From contig JAWLCG010000083.1 of assembly GCA_041687295.1 (NCBI GenBank), positions 1-15,194 of the forward strand: a stretch of DNA of 15,194 nt, in the 5' to 3' direction. A model generated the notes under the pieces. The model worked only from the letters and a program-made list of their open reading frames with translations, was not told the origin of the DNA and made no database searches. Source of the DNA: JAWLCG01 sp041687295 (GTDB lineage Bacteria; Planctomycetota; Phycisphaerae; SM23-33; FEN-1343). The translations under genes were made by a program, and so were the position numbers. Each line of letters begins with the position of its first letter. Position 1 is the stretch's first letter. Shown in pieces: positions 1 to 7,145 of the stretch.

Positions 1-26
1 CTACGGGGTCGACCCGGCCTACGGGC
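1..26 (-). repeat. Short repeat, inverted copy of the element after the isomerase gene
   Basis: Positions 9-26 (TCGACCCGGCCTACGGGC) are the exact reverse complement of positions 15132-15149 just after the last gene, apart from small uncertainty at the edges of the match. The preceding CTACG also resembles the inner part of that element. This looks like one copy of a dispersed palindromic repeat cut by the window edge. No function is assigned. The rest of the leader to 124 is gene-free, and I see no convincing promoter in it. Confidence 0.6.
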
Positions 27-124
27 GGGGCGGCGGGTTTCGCTTGGGGGGGCAGTACTCATTGGCCGATGGTGGGTTAATAGGGTAGCGGGGCCCGTGT
101 CGGGTCCGCGTGGTAAGGATGCAC

Positions 125-1903
125 ATGCAGACGGGTTCATCGGACAGGCAGGCGGGCGACGGCGAGGCGGTCGGCGGCGAGACGCTGGAGCATCGGCTGC
201 GCGAGGCCGGCGTGGTGGCCGAGGCGGTGCTGCGCCGGGCGAGTCGGCTGGCGCGGGAGAGCGGCACGCCGCTGCAGGACCGCCTGATCGAGCAGGACCC
301 CACCTGCGAGCGCGAGGTCTGGCGGGTGCTGGCGGAGTATCTGTCGATGCCGTTCGACGACCTGGCCAGCCGGCCCCCGCAGCCGGAGCTGGCCCAGCGG
401 GTGCCCAGTTCGTTGGCGTTCGGGCGGGAGCTGGCGCCGCTGGCGTTCGTGGATGGCCGACTGCGGTTGGCGGTGTGTCGCCCGGCGACGCTGGGCCGGC
501 TGGACGAGCTGTCGGCCCTGACGGGGCTGGAGGTCGAGCCGGTGCTCGTGCCGCCCTCGGCCCTGAAGCGGTACGTGCAGGCCCTGTACGGCCTGGGGGC
601 CCAGACGGTCGACGAGCTGGTCTCGGCGACACCCGACGCCGAGCCGACCGTGCAGGTGCTCGGGGCCGAGTCGCACACGATCGACGAGACCCTCGACAGC
701 GACCAGCAGGCCTCGATCACCCGTTTCGTCAACCAGATGCTGCTGCAGGCCGTCGGCGACGGCGCCAGCGACATCCACATCGAGCCGTACGAGCGGCAGC
801 TGCGGGTGCGGTTCCGCATCGACGGGCAGCTGCAGGACGTGCCGGTGCCGGCCACCATCAAGCAGCTCGAGGCCGCCATCATCAGTCGGCTCAAGGTGCT
901 GGGCAACCTGGACATCGCCGAGAAGCGCCTCAGCCAGGACGGGCAGATGCGCCTGCGGGTGCTCAACCGCACCGTCGACGTCCGCGTCAGCGTCCTGCCG
1001 AGCATCTACGGCGAGAGTGTGGTGCTGCGCATCCTGGACCGCCAGACGCAGTTCCGCTCGCTGGACGAGCTGGGCCTGAGCCCGGCCATGATGGCGACGC
1101 TCCGCGAGGTGCTCGAGCTGGCCCAGGGCCTGGTGCTGGTCACCGGCCCGACCGGCAGCGGCAAGACGACGACGCTGTACGGCTCGCTCAACCACGTCAA
1201 CCGCCCCCACCGCAAGGTGGTGACGATCGAGGACCCCGTCGAGTACCGCCTGGACGGCATTACGCAGGTGCAGGTGAAGGAGTCGATCGGGCACGGGTTC
1301 GGCACGCTGCTGCGGCACATCGTGCGGCACGACCCCGACGTGGTGATGGTCGGCGAGATCCGCGACCGCGACACGGCCCAGATGGCCCTGAACGCGGCGA
1401 TGACCGGGCATCTGGTCTTCAGCACCCTGCACACCAACGACGCCCCGACGGCGGCCGCGAGGCTGCTGAACATGGGCATTCCGCCCTACATGATCGCCGC
1501 CTCGCTGAAGGTGGTGGTGGCCCAGCGGCTGGTGCGGCTGATCTGCCCGGACTGCCGCGAGCGGACGCGAACGATCCCGCCGTCGGCGCTGCGGGAGTTC
1601 CCGTGGCTGGCCCAGCTGGAGCTGTGGCGCGGGGCGGGCTGCGAGAGCTGTCACGAGACCGGCTACCGGGGCCGAACCGCCCTGTTCGAGCTGTTCGCCG
1701 TGACCGACGAGATCAGCGAGAAGATCCTGGCCAGTGCCTCGGCCTCGGCCCTGCGGCAGGCGGCCCGCGCCCAGGGCATGGTGCCGCTCCGCGAGGCCGG
1801 GCTGGACCTGGTCCGCCAGGGGCTCACGACGGTCGATGAGGTCTACCGCGTCACCCGCGAGACCCTCGCCGACCCGGCCGAGACGCGGGAGGCCGGCCGA
1901 TGA
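125..1903 (+). CDS. gspE: Type II secretion assembly ATPase GspE
   Basis: Hexameric ATPase that powers pseudopilus assembly from the cytoplasmic face of the inner membrane (family knowledge). The product is 592 aa. An N-terminal MshEN/T2SSE_N-like domain covers about residues 20-150, but the usual Arg of the cyclic-di-GMP motif is not evident, so nucleotide binding there is doubtful. The C-terminal ATPase domain has a Walker A motif GPTGSGKT (341-348), an Asp box TIEDPVE (367-373), a Walker B region VGEIRD with Glu411, and a His box with His429 and His436. A zinc tetracysteine motif is intact (Cys474, Cys477, Cys506, Cys509). The ATG at 125 is preferred because AAGGA (115-119) lies 5 nt upstream; GTG 110 and ATG 119 are possible alternatives. 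It overlaps gspF by 4 nt (ATGA). PilB of type IV pili is close, but the neighbouring pseudopilins favour GspE. Confidence 0.95.
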   Translation: MQTGSSDRQAGDGEAVGGETLEHRLREAGVVAEAVLRRASRLARESGTPLQDRLIEQDPTCEREVWRVLAEYLSMPFDDLASRPPQPELAQRVPSSLAFGRELAPLAFVDGRLRLAVCRPATLGRLDELSALTGLEVEPVLVPPSALKRYVQALYGLGAQTVDELVSATPDAEPTVQVLGAESHTIDETLDSDQQASITRFVNQMLLQAVGDGASDIHIEPYERQLRVRFRIDGQLQDVPVPATIKQLEAAIISRLKVLGNLDIAEKRLSQDGQMRLRVLNRTVDVRVSVLPSIYGESVVLRILDRQTQFRSLDELGLSPAMMATLREVLELAQGLVLVTGPTGSGKTTTLYGSLNHVNRPHRKVVTIEDPVEYRLDGITQVQVKESIGHGFGTLLRHIVRHDPDVVMVGEIRDRDTAQMALNAAMTGHLVFSTLHTNDAPTAAARLLNMGIPPYMIAASLKVVVAQRLVRLICPDCRERTRTIPPSALREFPWLAQLELWRGAGCESCHETGYRGRTALFELFAVTDEISEKILASASASALRQAARAQGMVPLREAGLDLVRQGLTTVDEVYRVTRETLADPAETREAGR

Positions 1904-2994
1904 TCGGCTCGCGCGACTCAGCCCTGACCGCCCCCCTCGCCGCCCGGCGGCGGATCGCGGGGATCTCCGCGCGCCACCACGCCGAGCTGTTCCAGGAGCT
2001 GGCCGACCTGCTCGAGGCGGGCTGTCAGCTTAGCCGGGCCCTGGCCGTACTGCAGCGCCAGGTGCAGAGCGGGCCCTTGCGGCGGCTGGTGGACGAGCTG
2101 CAGGGCGACATCATGGACGGGGCGAGCCTGGCCGACGCGATGGCCCTGGGCGGCGGGCGGTTCAGCCCGGTGCAGGTGGCCATGGTCCGGGCGTCCGAGA
2201 CGGGCGGCTTCCTGCAGCGGACCCTCCGCGCGATGGCCGACCACAGCCAGCAGCAGCTGGAGGTGTTCCGCCAGGTGCGGGCGAGCCTGACCTACCCGGC
2301 CGTGCTGACGGTGACGGCGGTGGGCTCGGTGGTGTTTCTGCTGAGCTACGTGGTGCCGCAGTTTTCGGCAATCTACCGATCGGCCGGCGCGAACCTGCCC
2401 GGCGCGACGCAGCTGCTGCTGGGGGCGGGGCGGTTCTTCCAGGATTCGTGGTGGGTGCTGCTGGCGGGCCTGGTCGGCGTGGTAGTGCTCTGGCGGCTGA
2501 TGATGCGGAGCGAGGAGGTCCGCGCCCGGCTGGACGCGGCCGCGTTGCGCCTGCCGGTGGTCGGGCCGATGCTGCACGCCTGGGCCATCAGCCAGTTTGC
2601 GCGGATGATGGCCCTGCTGCTGGAGGGGGGCCTGCCGGCGCTGCGGAGCCTGACGCTCTCGGGCCAGGCCCTGGGCAACCGCGCCCTGCGGGCCGAGACC
2701 GTCCGCCTGGCCGCCAGCGTCGAGCAGGGCGAGTCGCTGGGCGCGCAGATGCGGACCAGTCGGCTGTTCGGCGTGGCCCTGGCCGAGCTGATCGGCGTGG
2801 CCGAGGAGACCGGGCGACTGCCAGGCGTGATGGATCGCCTGGCCCAGCAGCACGCCCGCCGATTCCAGCACCGCCTGACGGCCCTGATGAGCCTTATCGA
2901 GCCGGCCGTCATCCTCGCCGTCGGCCTGCTGATCGGCCTGATCGTCGCCGCCCTGCTGCTGCCCGTGCTGCTGATGAATACGTTGATTGGGTGA
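1900..2994 (+). CDS. gspF: Type II secretion inner-membrane platform protein GspF
   Basis: Polytopic inner-membrane protein at the centre of the assembly platform that contacts GspE and GspL (family knowledge). The product is 364 aa, slightly shorter than the usual ~400 because the N terminus is short. It has two T2SSF repeats. Each carries the conserved E-x-G type motif, SETGGF around Glu100 and EETGRL around Glu303, about 200 residues apart. Hydrophobic segments lie at about 130-155, 184-201 and 335-360, the usual three-helix layout. GGGAGG (1887-1892), 7 nt before the ATG, is a good ribosome site inside the end of gspE, and the ATGA overlap suggests translational coupling. The last codons contain a TTGATTGG octamer (2983-2990) that recurs just downstream as a tandem array. 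Confidence 0.94.
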   Translation: MIGSRDSALTAPLAARRRIAGISARHHAELFQELADLLEAGCQLSRALAVLQRQVQSGPLRRLVDELQGDIMDGASLADAMALGGGRFSPVQVAMVRASETGGFLQRTLRAMADHSQQQLEVFRQVRASLTYPAVLTVTAVGSVVFLLSYVVPQFSAIYRSAGANLPGATQLLLGAGRFFQDSWWVLLAGLVGVVVLWRLMMRSEEVRARLDAAALRLPVVGPMLHAWAISQFARMMALLLEGGLPALRSLTLSGQALGNRALRAETVRLAASVEQGESLGAQMRTSRLFGVALAELIGVAEETGRLPGVMDRLAQQHARRFQHRLTALMSLIEPAVILAVGLLIGLIVAALLLPVLLMNTLIG

Positions 2995-2999
2995 AGACG

Positions 3000-3039
3000 T
3001 TAATTGGTTGATTGGTTGATTGGTTAATTGGTTAATTGG
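3000..3039 (+). repeat. Tandem array of five 8-bp TTRATTGG units
   Basis: Five contiguous octamers run TTAATTGG, TTGATTGG, TTGATTGG, TTAATTGG, TTAATTGG. A sixth isolated unit lies in the end of gspF at 2983-2990. It is strikingly AT-rich against a GC-rich background. It lies 6 nt after the gspF stop codon. Confidence 0.95.
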
Positions 3040-3051
3040 GAACAGGTTACC

Positions 3052-3087
3052 GCGTCAGTGCGTCAGTGCGTCAGTGCGTCAGTGCGT
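3052..3087 (+). repeat. Tandem array of 4.5 copies of the 8-bp unit GCGTCAGT
   Basis: Four perfect GCGTCAGT units followed by a half unit GCGT and then an A-run. It starts 12 nt after the first octamer array and has the same 8-bp period but an unrelated sequence. Confidence 0.95.
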
Positions 3088-3129
3088 AAAAAATTCTAGC
3101 GCGATACTGGAAGAAGCACCTTTCTCCAA

Positions 3130-3156
3130 GCCCATGGATGCAGCGCAATCCGTGGG
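3130..3156 (+). repeat. Hairpin-forming repeat related to the one at 5000-5023
   Basis: CCCATGGAT (3131-3139) pairs with ATCCGTGGG (3148-3156), 9 bp including one G-T pair, around an 8-nt loop. The arms match the perfect hairpin at 5000-5023 except for one base. The remaining gene-free sequence to 3257 shows only weak G-rich inverted matches (3170-3175 with 3201-3206) and no promoter I would defend. Confidence 0.6.
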
Positions 3157-3257
3157 GGTTGGAGGGGGAGGGTCCGTCCGGGGCACAACCGTCCTGGGGG
3201 GGACCCGAAACGCGACAGGGATACGTGAACCGGATGTGCACAACGGAGCTTCCCTCC

Positions 3258-3686
3258 ATGCAAAACCATAAACGGACGGGTTTTACGCTGATGGAGATCA
3301 TCCTGGTGGTGGTCATCATCAGCATCCTGGCGGCGCTGGTGATGCCCCGGCTGTTCGGGCAGGCGGAGAAGGCCCGCTCGACGGCTGCCCAGGCCCAGAT
3401 CCAGGGCCTGCGGCAGGCCCTGACCAGCTTCGAGCGCGACACCGGGCGCTACCCCACCAGCACCGAGGGCCTCCAGGCCCTGATCACCCGCCCGGAGAAC
3501 GTCTCGGAGCAGCGCTGGACGCGCTACCTCGACGACCGCGAGGTGCCCCTGGACCCCTGGGGCCGACCCTACGTCTACCGCTGCCCCGGCTCGGCCAATC
3601 CCGACGGGTACGACATCCTGAGCGTCGGGCCCGACGGGCAGGAGGGCACCGCCGACGACATCGGCAACACCGGGTCGGGCAACTGA
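3258..3686 (+). CDS. gspG: Major pseudopilin GspG
   Basis: Major subunit of the T2SS pseudopilus, inserted in the inner membrane as a prepilin and cleaved by the prepilin peptidase (family knowledge). The product is 142 aa, the family's normal size. It has an 8-residue leader ending in Gly8, then FTLMEIILVVVIISILAALV with Glu at +5 and the hydrophobic assembly helix. The C-terminal T2SSG domain is recognisable from YPTSTEGLQALI, the DPWGRPYVYRCPG segment and the Asp-rich LSVGPDGQEGTADD end, which in this family binds calcium. GGAG (3245-3248), 9 nt before the ATG, supports this start. It begins a new cluster after the repeat-containing gap from gspF, so a separate promoter in the gap is possible but not seen. 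Confidence 0.96.
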   Translation: MQNHKRTGFTLMEIILVVVIISILAALVMPRLFGQAEKARSTAAQAQIQGLRQALTSFERDTGRYPTSTEGLQALITRPENVSEQRWTRYLDDREVPLDPWGRPYVYRCPGSANPDGYDILSVGPDGQEGTADDIGNTGSGN

Positions 3687-3700
3687 CGGCGGTGTCAGCC

Positions 3701-4261
3701 ATGCGGGCCAAAGGCTTTACGATGCTGGAGCTGATGCTGGTGACGCTGATCGTGGCGTTGCTGGCCGCCCTGGTCGCGCCGCTGCTGGGCCCGACCGCCC
3801 GCCGGGCCGCCCTGCGGACGGGTCATTACGAGCTGGTCCGCCTGCTCCGCCAGGCCCGCTACACCGCCCTGGCGACGGGGCGCGACTGCTCGGTCCGCCT
3901 CGAGCCGGCCCCGGAGGGCTACACCGCCACCGTCTGGCTCGGCGGGCCGGAGAGCCCCGGCGAGCCCCTCGACGCCGAATGGGCCCAGCCGGTGCAGCTG
4001 CCGGCCATCCAGCGGCTCATGCAGGTGCCCCCCGACCGGTCCGCCGCCCGCCGCGAGTCGCTCACGATCCACTTCACGCCGCTGGGCGTGGCCCAGGACA
4101 GCGTCATCGAGCTGCCCGGCCCCGCGGGCCGAATCGAGGTGCGGCGGCCCAGCGGGCTCGTTCGGCTGGTCGGCCCGGACCAGGCCAGCCCCGCCGCCGA
4201 CGACGACCTGCGGGCCGTCCAGGACTACTGGCAGGCCCACGGCCAGGCGGTGGCGCCGTGA
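3701..4261 (+). CDS. gspH: Minor pseudopilin GspH
   Basis: Minor pseudopilin of the T2SS tip complex (family knowledge). The product is 186 aa with a five-residue leader MRAKG followed by FTMLELMLVTLIVALLAALV, Glu at +5. The GspH-type globular domain is recognisable from the ARYTALATGRDCSVRLEP helix-strand segment and the later IHFTPLGVAQDSVIEL strand. ATG 3701 is chosen because it puts the cleavage site at a normal distance; GTG 3692 would add three residues. There is no strong ribosome site. It starts 14 nt after gspG and its stop overlaps the GTG start of gspI, indicating one transcript. Confidence 0.9.
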   Translation: MRAKGFTMLELMLVTLIVALLAALVAPLLGPTARRAALRTGHYELVRLLRQARYTALATGRDCSVRLEPAPEGYTATVWLGGPESPGEPLDAEWAQPVQLPAIQRLMQVPPDRSAARRESLTIHFTPLGVAQDSVIELPGPAGRIEVRRPSGLVRLVGPDQASPAADDDLRAVQDYWQAHGQAVAP

Positions 4262-4629
4262 CCCGAACGTCGGCCGGCTTTACGCTGATGGAGGCGCTGG
4301 TGGCGTCGGTGGTCCTGGCGACGGGGCTGCTGCTGGTGCTCCAGGCCATCACGTCGAGCGTCGGGGCCTCCGGGCGGGTCAGCAGCCAGGTGGAGGCCCA
4401 CGCGCTGGCCGCCGACCAGCTGGCCCAGGCCGTCGCCGGCGCCCTGCCCGCCCTGCCGGCCGAGGGAATCGAGCAGCGCGGGCCCGTCCTCTATGAGTGG
4501 CGCGTCGAGCGGATCGGCACCGAGGGCCGACTCGACCGCCTCCGCGCCGAGGTCCGCTGGAGCCGCCAGGGCCAGGACCACGCCATCACCCTCCACCGCC
4601 GCGCCCTGGCCGAGGGGGCTGCCCAATGA
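4258..4629 (+). CDS. gspI: Minor pseudopilin GspI
   Basis: Minor pseudopilin, core of the I-J-K tip complex (family knowledge). The product is 123 aa, a typical GspI size. It starts with GTG overlapping the gspH stop (GTGA), has a 7-residue leader ending in Gly7, then FTLMEALVASVVLATGLLLV with Glu at +5. The short C-terminal domain contains LYEWRVERIG and the LRAEVRWSRQGQDHAITLH strand pair seen in GspI proteins. Its end overlaps the ATG of gspJ at 4626. GAGGGGG (4612-4618) within its last codons serves gspJ as a ribosome site. Confidence 0.88.
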   Translation: MTRTSAGFTLMEALVASVVLATGLLLVLQAITSSVGASGRVSSQVEAHALAADQLAQAVAGALPALPAEGIEQRGPVLYEWRVERIGTEGRLDRLRAEVRWSRQGQDHAITLHRRALAEGAAQ

Positions 4630-5756
4630 CCCGGCCCGCCCATCGCAACCCCAAAGCCCAGGCGCCCCGCCTGCGCCGGGTGCCGCGCCTGCGGTTTGTG
4701 CAGCCACGTCTTCGCGTCAACGGCCAGCCCTGCGACGCAGGACCCCACGCCCCTGCACCCCTTGGCCGAGCCCTGAAAGGGCGGAAGAGTTTTGCCGGGG
4801 GCGCAAGCCCCCGGAACGCGGGGCCTCTGGCGCAGCCAGCCCTGAAAGGGCGAAAGAATCCCATCGGCGTCGGATTCTTTTGCCCCTTCGGGGCTCCAGA
4901 CGATCGCCTGGCCTCCTCCGGGGGCTTGCGCCCCCGGCTAGACCATTTGCCCATCGGACGTGCGGGTGCAGGGCCGTCAGACCGACGGCCCGCCCCGATG
5001 CCCACGGATGGCAATCCGTGGGCTTGGGCCAAGCCTCCCGACCCGCAGGCGCAATCGGCAAATGGTCTAAGATCTTCCGCCCCTTCGGGGCTCGGCCGGG
5101 TGCGCAAAGGTCTGACGCTGGTCGAGTTGCTGCTGGCGTTGTCGCTGGCGGCGGTGATCCTGGTGGAGGTCTCGGCCATCTTCTGGGGCGCTCGGCGGGC
5201 GTACGAGCGGGAGGTGCTCTCGGCCGAGCGGGACACGCAGGCGTGGTCGGCCCTGGAGCTGCTGGGCGAGGACGTCGAGCGGGTGAGCTACCCCACCCCC
5301 GACGCCGCCAGCCTGCTGGGCGCCGCCGAGGTCGCCGGTGAGCCCGCGCCGCTGCTTCGGCTGCGGACGACGGGGCGGCTGGGCCCGCAGGGCTGCGGGG
5401 CGCTGGTCGACTGGTTCGTGGTCCCCCGCGATGGCCGACGCATGCTCGCCCGCCGCAGCCAGCCCATCCACTGCTCCAGAACGCTGGAGATCTTCGCCCT
5501 GGCCGACGAAGACGCCGAGGCCCGCTACGAGGTCGTCCTGCCCGCGCTAGAGTCGCTGCGCATCCGCTACTTCGATGGCTTGGCCTGGCACGACCGGTGG
5601 GACGCCGCCAGCCAGGGCCGACTGCCCCGCCTGGTCGAGGTGACCCTCGAGCTGCCCGCCGTCGAGACCGGCCAGACCCGCTACCGCCGGCAGTTCGAGC
5701 TGGACCGGGCCACGCCCTTCGAGACCGAGCCGGCCGGGCCGGGGGGCGGATCATGA
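4626..5756 (+). CDS. gspJ: Minor pseudopilin GspJ with long repeat-derived N-terminal extension
   Basis: Minor pseudopilin of the tip complex (family knowledge). The ATG at 4626 overlaps the gspI stop (ATGA) and follows GAGGGGG by 7 nt, so it is the expected start. The frame runs 376 codons, but GspJ is normally about 200 aa. The real prepilin signature, KG then LTLVELLLALSLAAVILVEV, lies at residues 161 onward, so a start at 4626 gives a 162-residue leader instead of the usual 5-10. Codons about 49-156 (4770-5093) are palindromic repeats. An in-frame GTG at 5100 would give MRKG as a 4-residue leader and a normal 218-aa protein, with only a weak G-run upstream. The mature part has two cysteines (residues 99 and 125 counted from GTG 5100) and a usual GspJ C-terminal strand pair. 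The true start is uncertain. Confidence 0.82.
   Translation: MTRPAHRNPKAQAPRLRRVPRLRFVQPRLRVNGQPCDAGPHAPAPLGRALKGRKSFAGGASPRNAGPLAQPALKGRKNPIGVGFFCPFGAPDDRLASSGGLRPRLDHLPIGRAGAGPSDRRPAPMPTDGNPWAWAKPPDPQAQSANGLRSSAPSGLGRVRKGLTLVELLLALSLAAVILVEVSAIFWGARRAYEREVLSAERDTQAWSALELLGEDVERVSYPTPDAASLLGAAEVAGEPAPLLRLRTTGRLGPQGCGALVDWFVVPRDGRRMLARRSQPIHCSRTLEIFALADEDAEARYEVVLPALESLRIRYFDGLAWHDRWDAASQGRLPRLVEVTLELPAVETGQTRYRRQFELDRATPFETEPAGPGGGS
4770..5093 (+). repeat. Cluster of at least eight palindromic repeats within the gspJ frame
   Basis: Hairpins in order: GCCCT/AGGGC (4770-4782); an 8-bp stem with GCAA loop (4795-4814); a second GCCCT/AGGGC (4839-4851); AAAGAATCC/GGATTCTTT (4853-4880); GCCCC/GGGGC (4882-4894); the 8-bp stem with TTGC loop (4918-4937), the exact reverse complement of 4795-4814; GGGCCGTC/GACGGCCC (4971-4991); a perfect 10-bp stem (5000-5023); GGCTTG/CAAGCC (5021-5035); and GCCCC/GGGGC (5079-5091). 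A 13-bp inverted pair TAGACCATTTGCC (4939-4951 and 5057-5069) brackets several of them. No transposase is present. This is a nested repeat insertion rather than coding sequence under protein-level selection (inference). Confidence 0.88.
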
Positions 5757-7078
5757 ATGGCCGGGGCATCGTGCTGGTGGTCGTGCTGTGGGTGCTGGCC
5801 CTGCTGACGGTGCTGTGCCTGGCCCTGGCGGGCACGGTGCAGGGGCGGCGCTACCACCTGGCGCACCTGCGGGCGGGCTCCTGGGCCGAGCAGTCCGCCC
5901 GCAGCGGCCTGGACACCGCCCGGGCGGTCCTGCTGAGCGACCCGCCCGCCGCCGACACGCTCGATGAACGCTGGGCGACGCCCCACGAGGATCTGTTCGT
6001 CCACCCCATGAACCAGGGCGTGCTGGTGCTGTTCGTGGCCCGGGGCGACTCGGCGAGGCTGGGCCTGGCCGACGAGGCCGCCCGGCTCAACGCCAACACC
6101 GCCGACGCCGAACAGCTCGCCCGCCTGCCGGGCATGAGCGAGGCGGTGGCCGAGCAGTTCGTCCGCCGGCGCGACCAGCTGGCCGAGGTGCTCGCGGGCG
6201 ACCCGGCCGACCTGGCCCGGCCCGTGGGCGGGCTGACGGGCCCGCTGCGCGACGAGGCGCAGCTGGCGATGCTGCTGGGGCAGGTGATGGCCGAGCAAGG
6301 CCCCGTCGAGGCCCTGGCCGCCAGCGACGCCGAGCCGCCCTGGGCCAACCCCCGCCGCCTGCCGCTGGCCGTGCGCAACGTGCTGGCCAACCTCACCGTC
6401 CACAGCCGGGTCCGCAACCTCGACGCCGCCGGCGGGCCCCGCGTCAACCTCAACACCGCCAGCGAGGCCGACCTCACCGACGCCCTGGGCGACGTGCTGG
6501 GCGAGGAGCTCATCGCCGGCATCGTCCGTGCCCGCCAGCAGCAGCCCTACGCCAGCGTCGGCGAGCTGCTCACCCGCGGCGCCCTGGTGCTGGGCGCCCG
6601 CGACGACCTGATCCCCGTGCCGCTGCCGCGGGAGCTGGCCCGGCCCATCGTCGACCGCCTGACGGTCACCGACGAGCCGGTCCTGGCTGGGCGGGTCAAC
6701 GTCAACACCGCCCCGGCCGAGGTGCTGGCCTGCCTGCCGGGCCTGGATGCCGAGACCGCCGAGGCCATCGTCGCCTACCGCGGCCAGGGCCCCAGCCAGC
6801 CCGAGACGGTCGGCTGGCTGCTGGCCGAGCCGCTCCGCGACGCCCTGACGGCCGAGCAGTTCGCCACCAGCTGCGAGTATCTCACCGCCCGCAGCCAGCA
6901 GTTCCGCGTGCAGTGGGTCTTCCTCGACCCCGCCGACGAGGCCGCCCACTACGGCCAGGCCGTTTTCGAGCGAGACCGCGACCGCTGCGGCGTGTTAGTC
7001 AAGGAGAGCTACCGCGCCCCGCGCAGCGACCCACAGGACCGGCCCGAGGCCCTGGCCCCGCTGTCGACGGCCTTCTGA
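5753..7078 (+). CDS. gspK: Minor pseudopilin GspK, enlarged
   Basis: Tip pseudopilin of the T2SS (family knowledge). The product is 441 aa, well above the usual ~320. The N terminus MNGRG is followed by IVLVVVLWVLALLTVLCLAL, a prepilin helix lacking Glu at +5, which is characteristic of GspK. The family's SAM-like/helix-hairpin region is visible through an R-(L/V)-N-x-N-T-A motif that appears three times, starting at residues 111, 230 and 314, each followed by a helix and a Leu-Pro-Gly or similar turn. GspK normally has two such modules, so the third may account for part of the extra length. The ATG overlaps the gspJ stop (ATGA). It is followed by a 67-nt gap before gspL. Confidence 0.9.
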   Translation: MNGRGIVLVVVLWVLALLTVLCLALAGTVQGRRYHLAHLRAGSWAEQSARSGLDTARAVLLSDPPAADTLDERWATPHEDLFVHPMNQGVLVLFVARGDSARLGLADEAARLNANTADAEQLARLPGMSEAVAEQFVRRRDQLAEVLAGDPADLARPVGGLTGPLRDEAQLAMLLGQVMAEQGPVEALAASDAEPPWANPRRLPLAVRNVLANLTVHSRVRNLDAAGGPRVNLNTASEADLTDALGDVLGEELIAGIVRARQQQPYASVGELLTRGALVLGARDDLIPVPLPRELARPIVDRLTVTDEPVLAGRVNVNTAPAEVLACLPGLDAETAEAIVAYRGQGPSQPETVGWLLAEPLRDALTAEQFATSCEYLTARSQQFRVQWVFLDPADEAAHYGQAVFERDRDRCGVLVKESYRAPRSDPQDRPEALAPLSTAF

Positions 7079-7145
7079 ATCGCCCTGCCGATGGACAGGG
7101 GATCTGGCCGATAGAAGCGGTAGGGACAGAGGAAGGACGATTTCC

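Noticed and set aside
2..88. Possible C-terminal end of an upstream gene, open to a TAG at 86-88
   Set aside because: Positions 9-26 are a copy of a dispersed repeat also found after the isomerase gene, another frame is equally open, and codon bias is inconsistent across the stretch.
110..124. GTG 110 as the gspE start
   Set aside because: ATG 125 has AAGGA at proper spacing, whereas GTG 110 has no clear ribosome site. It remains possible.
3000..3087. CRISPR array
   Set aside because: The units are 8-bp head-to-tail tandem repeats with no spacers, and no cas genes are present.
4717..5835. Minus-strand open frame across the gspJ repeat cluster
   Set aside because: Palindromic GC-rich repeats lack stops in several frames on both strands; the product is Arg/Pro/Gly-rich without domains.
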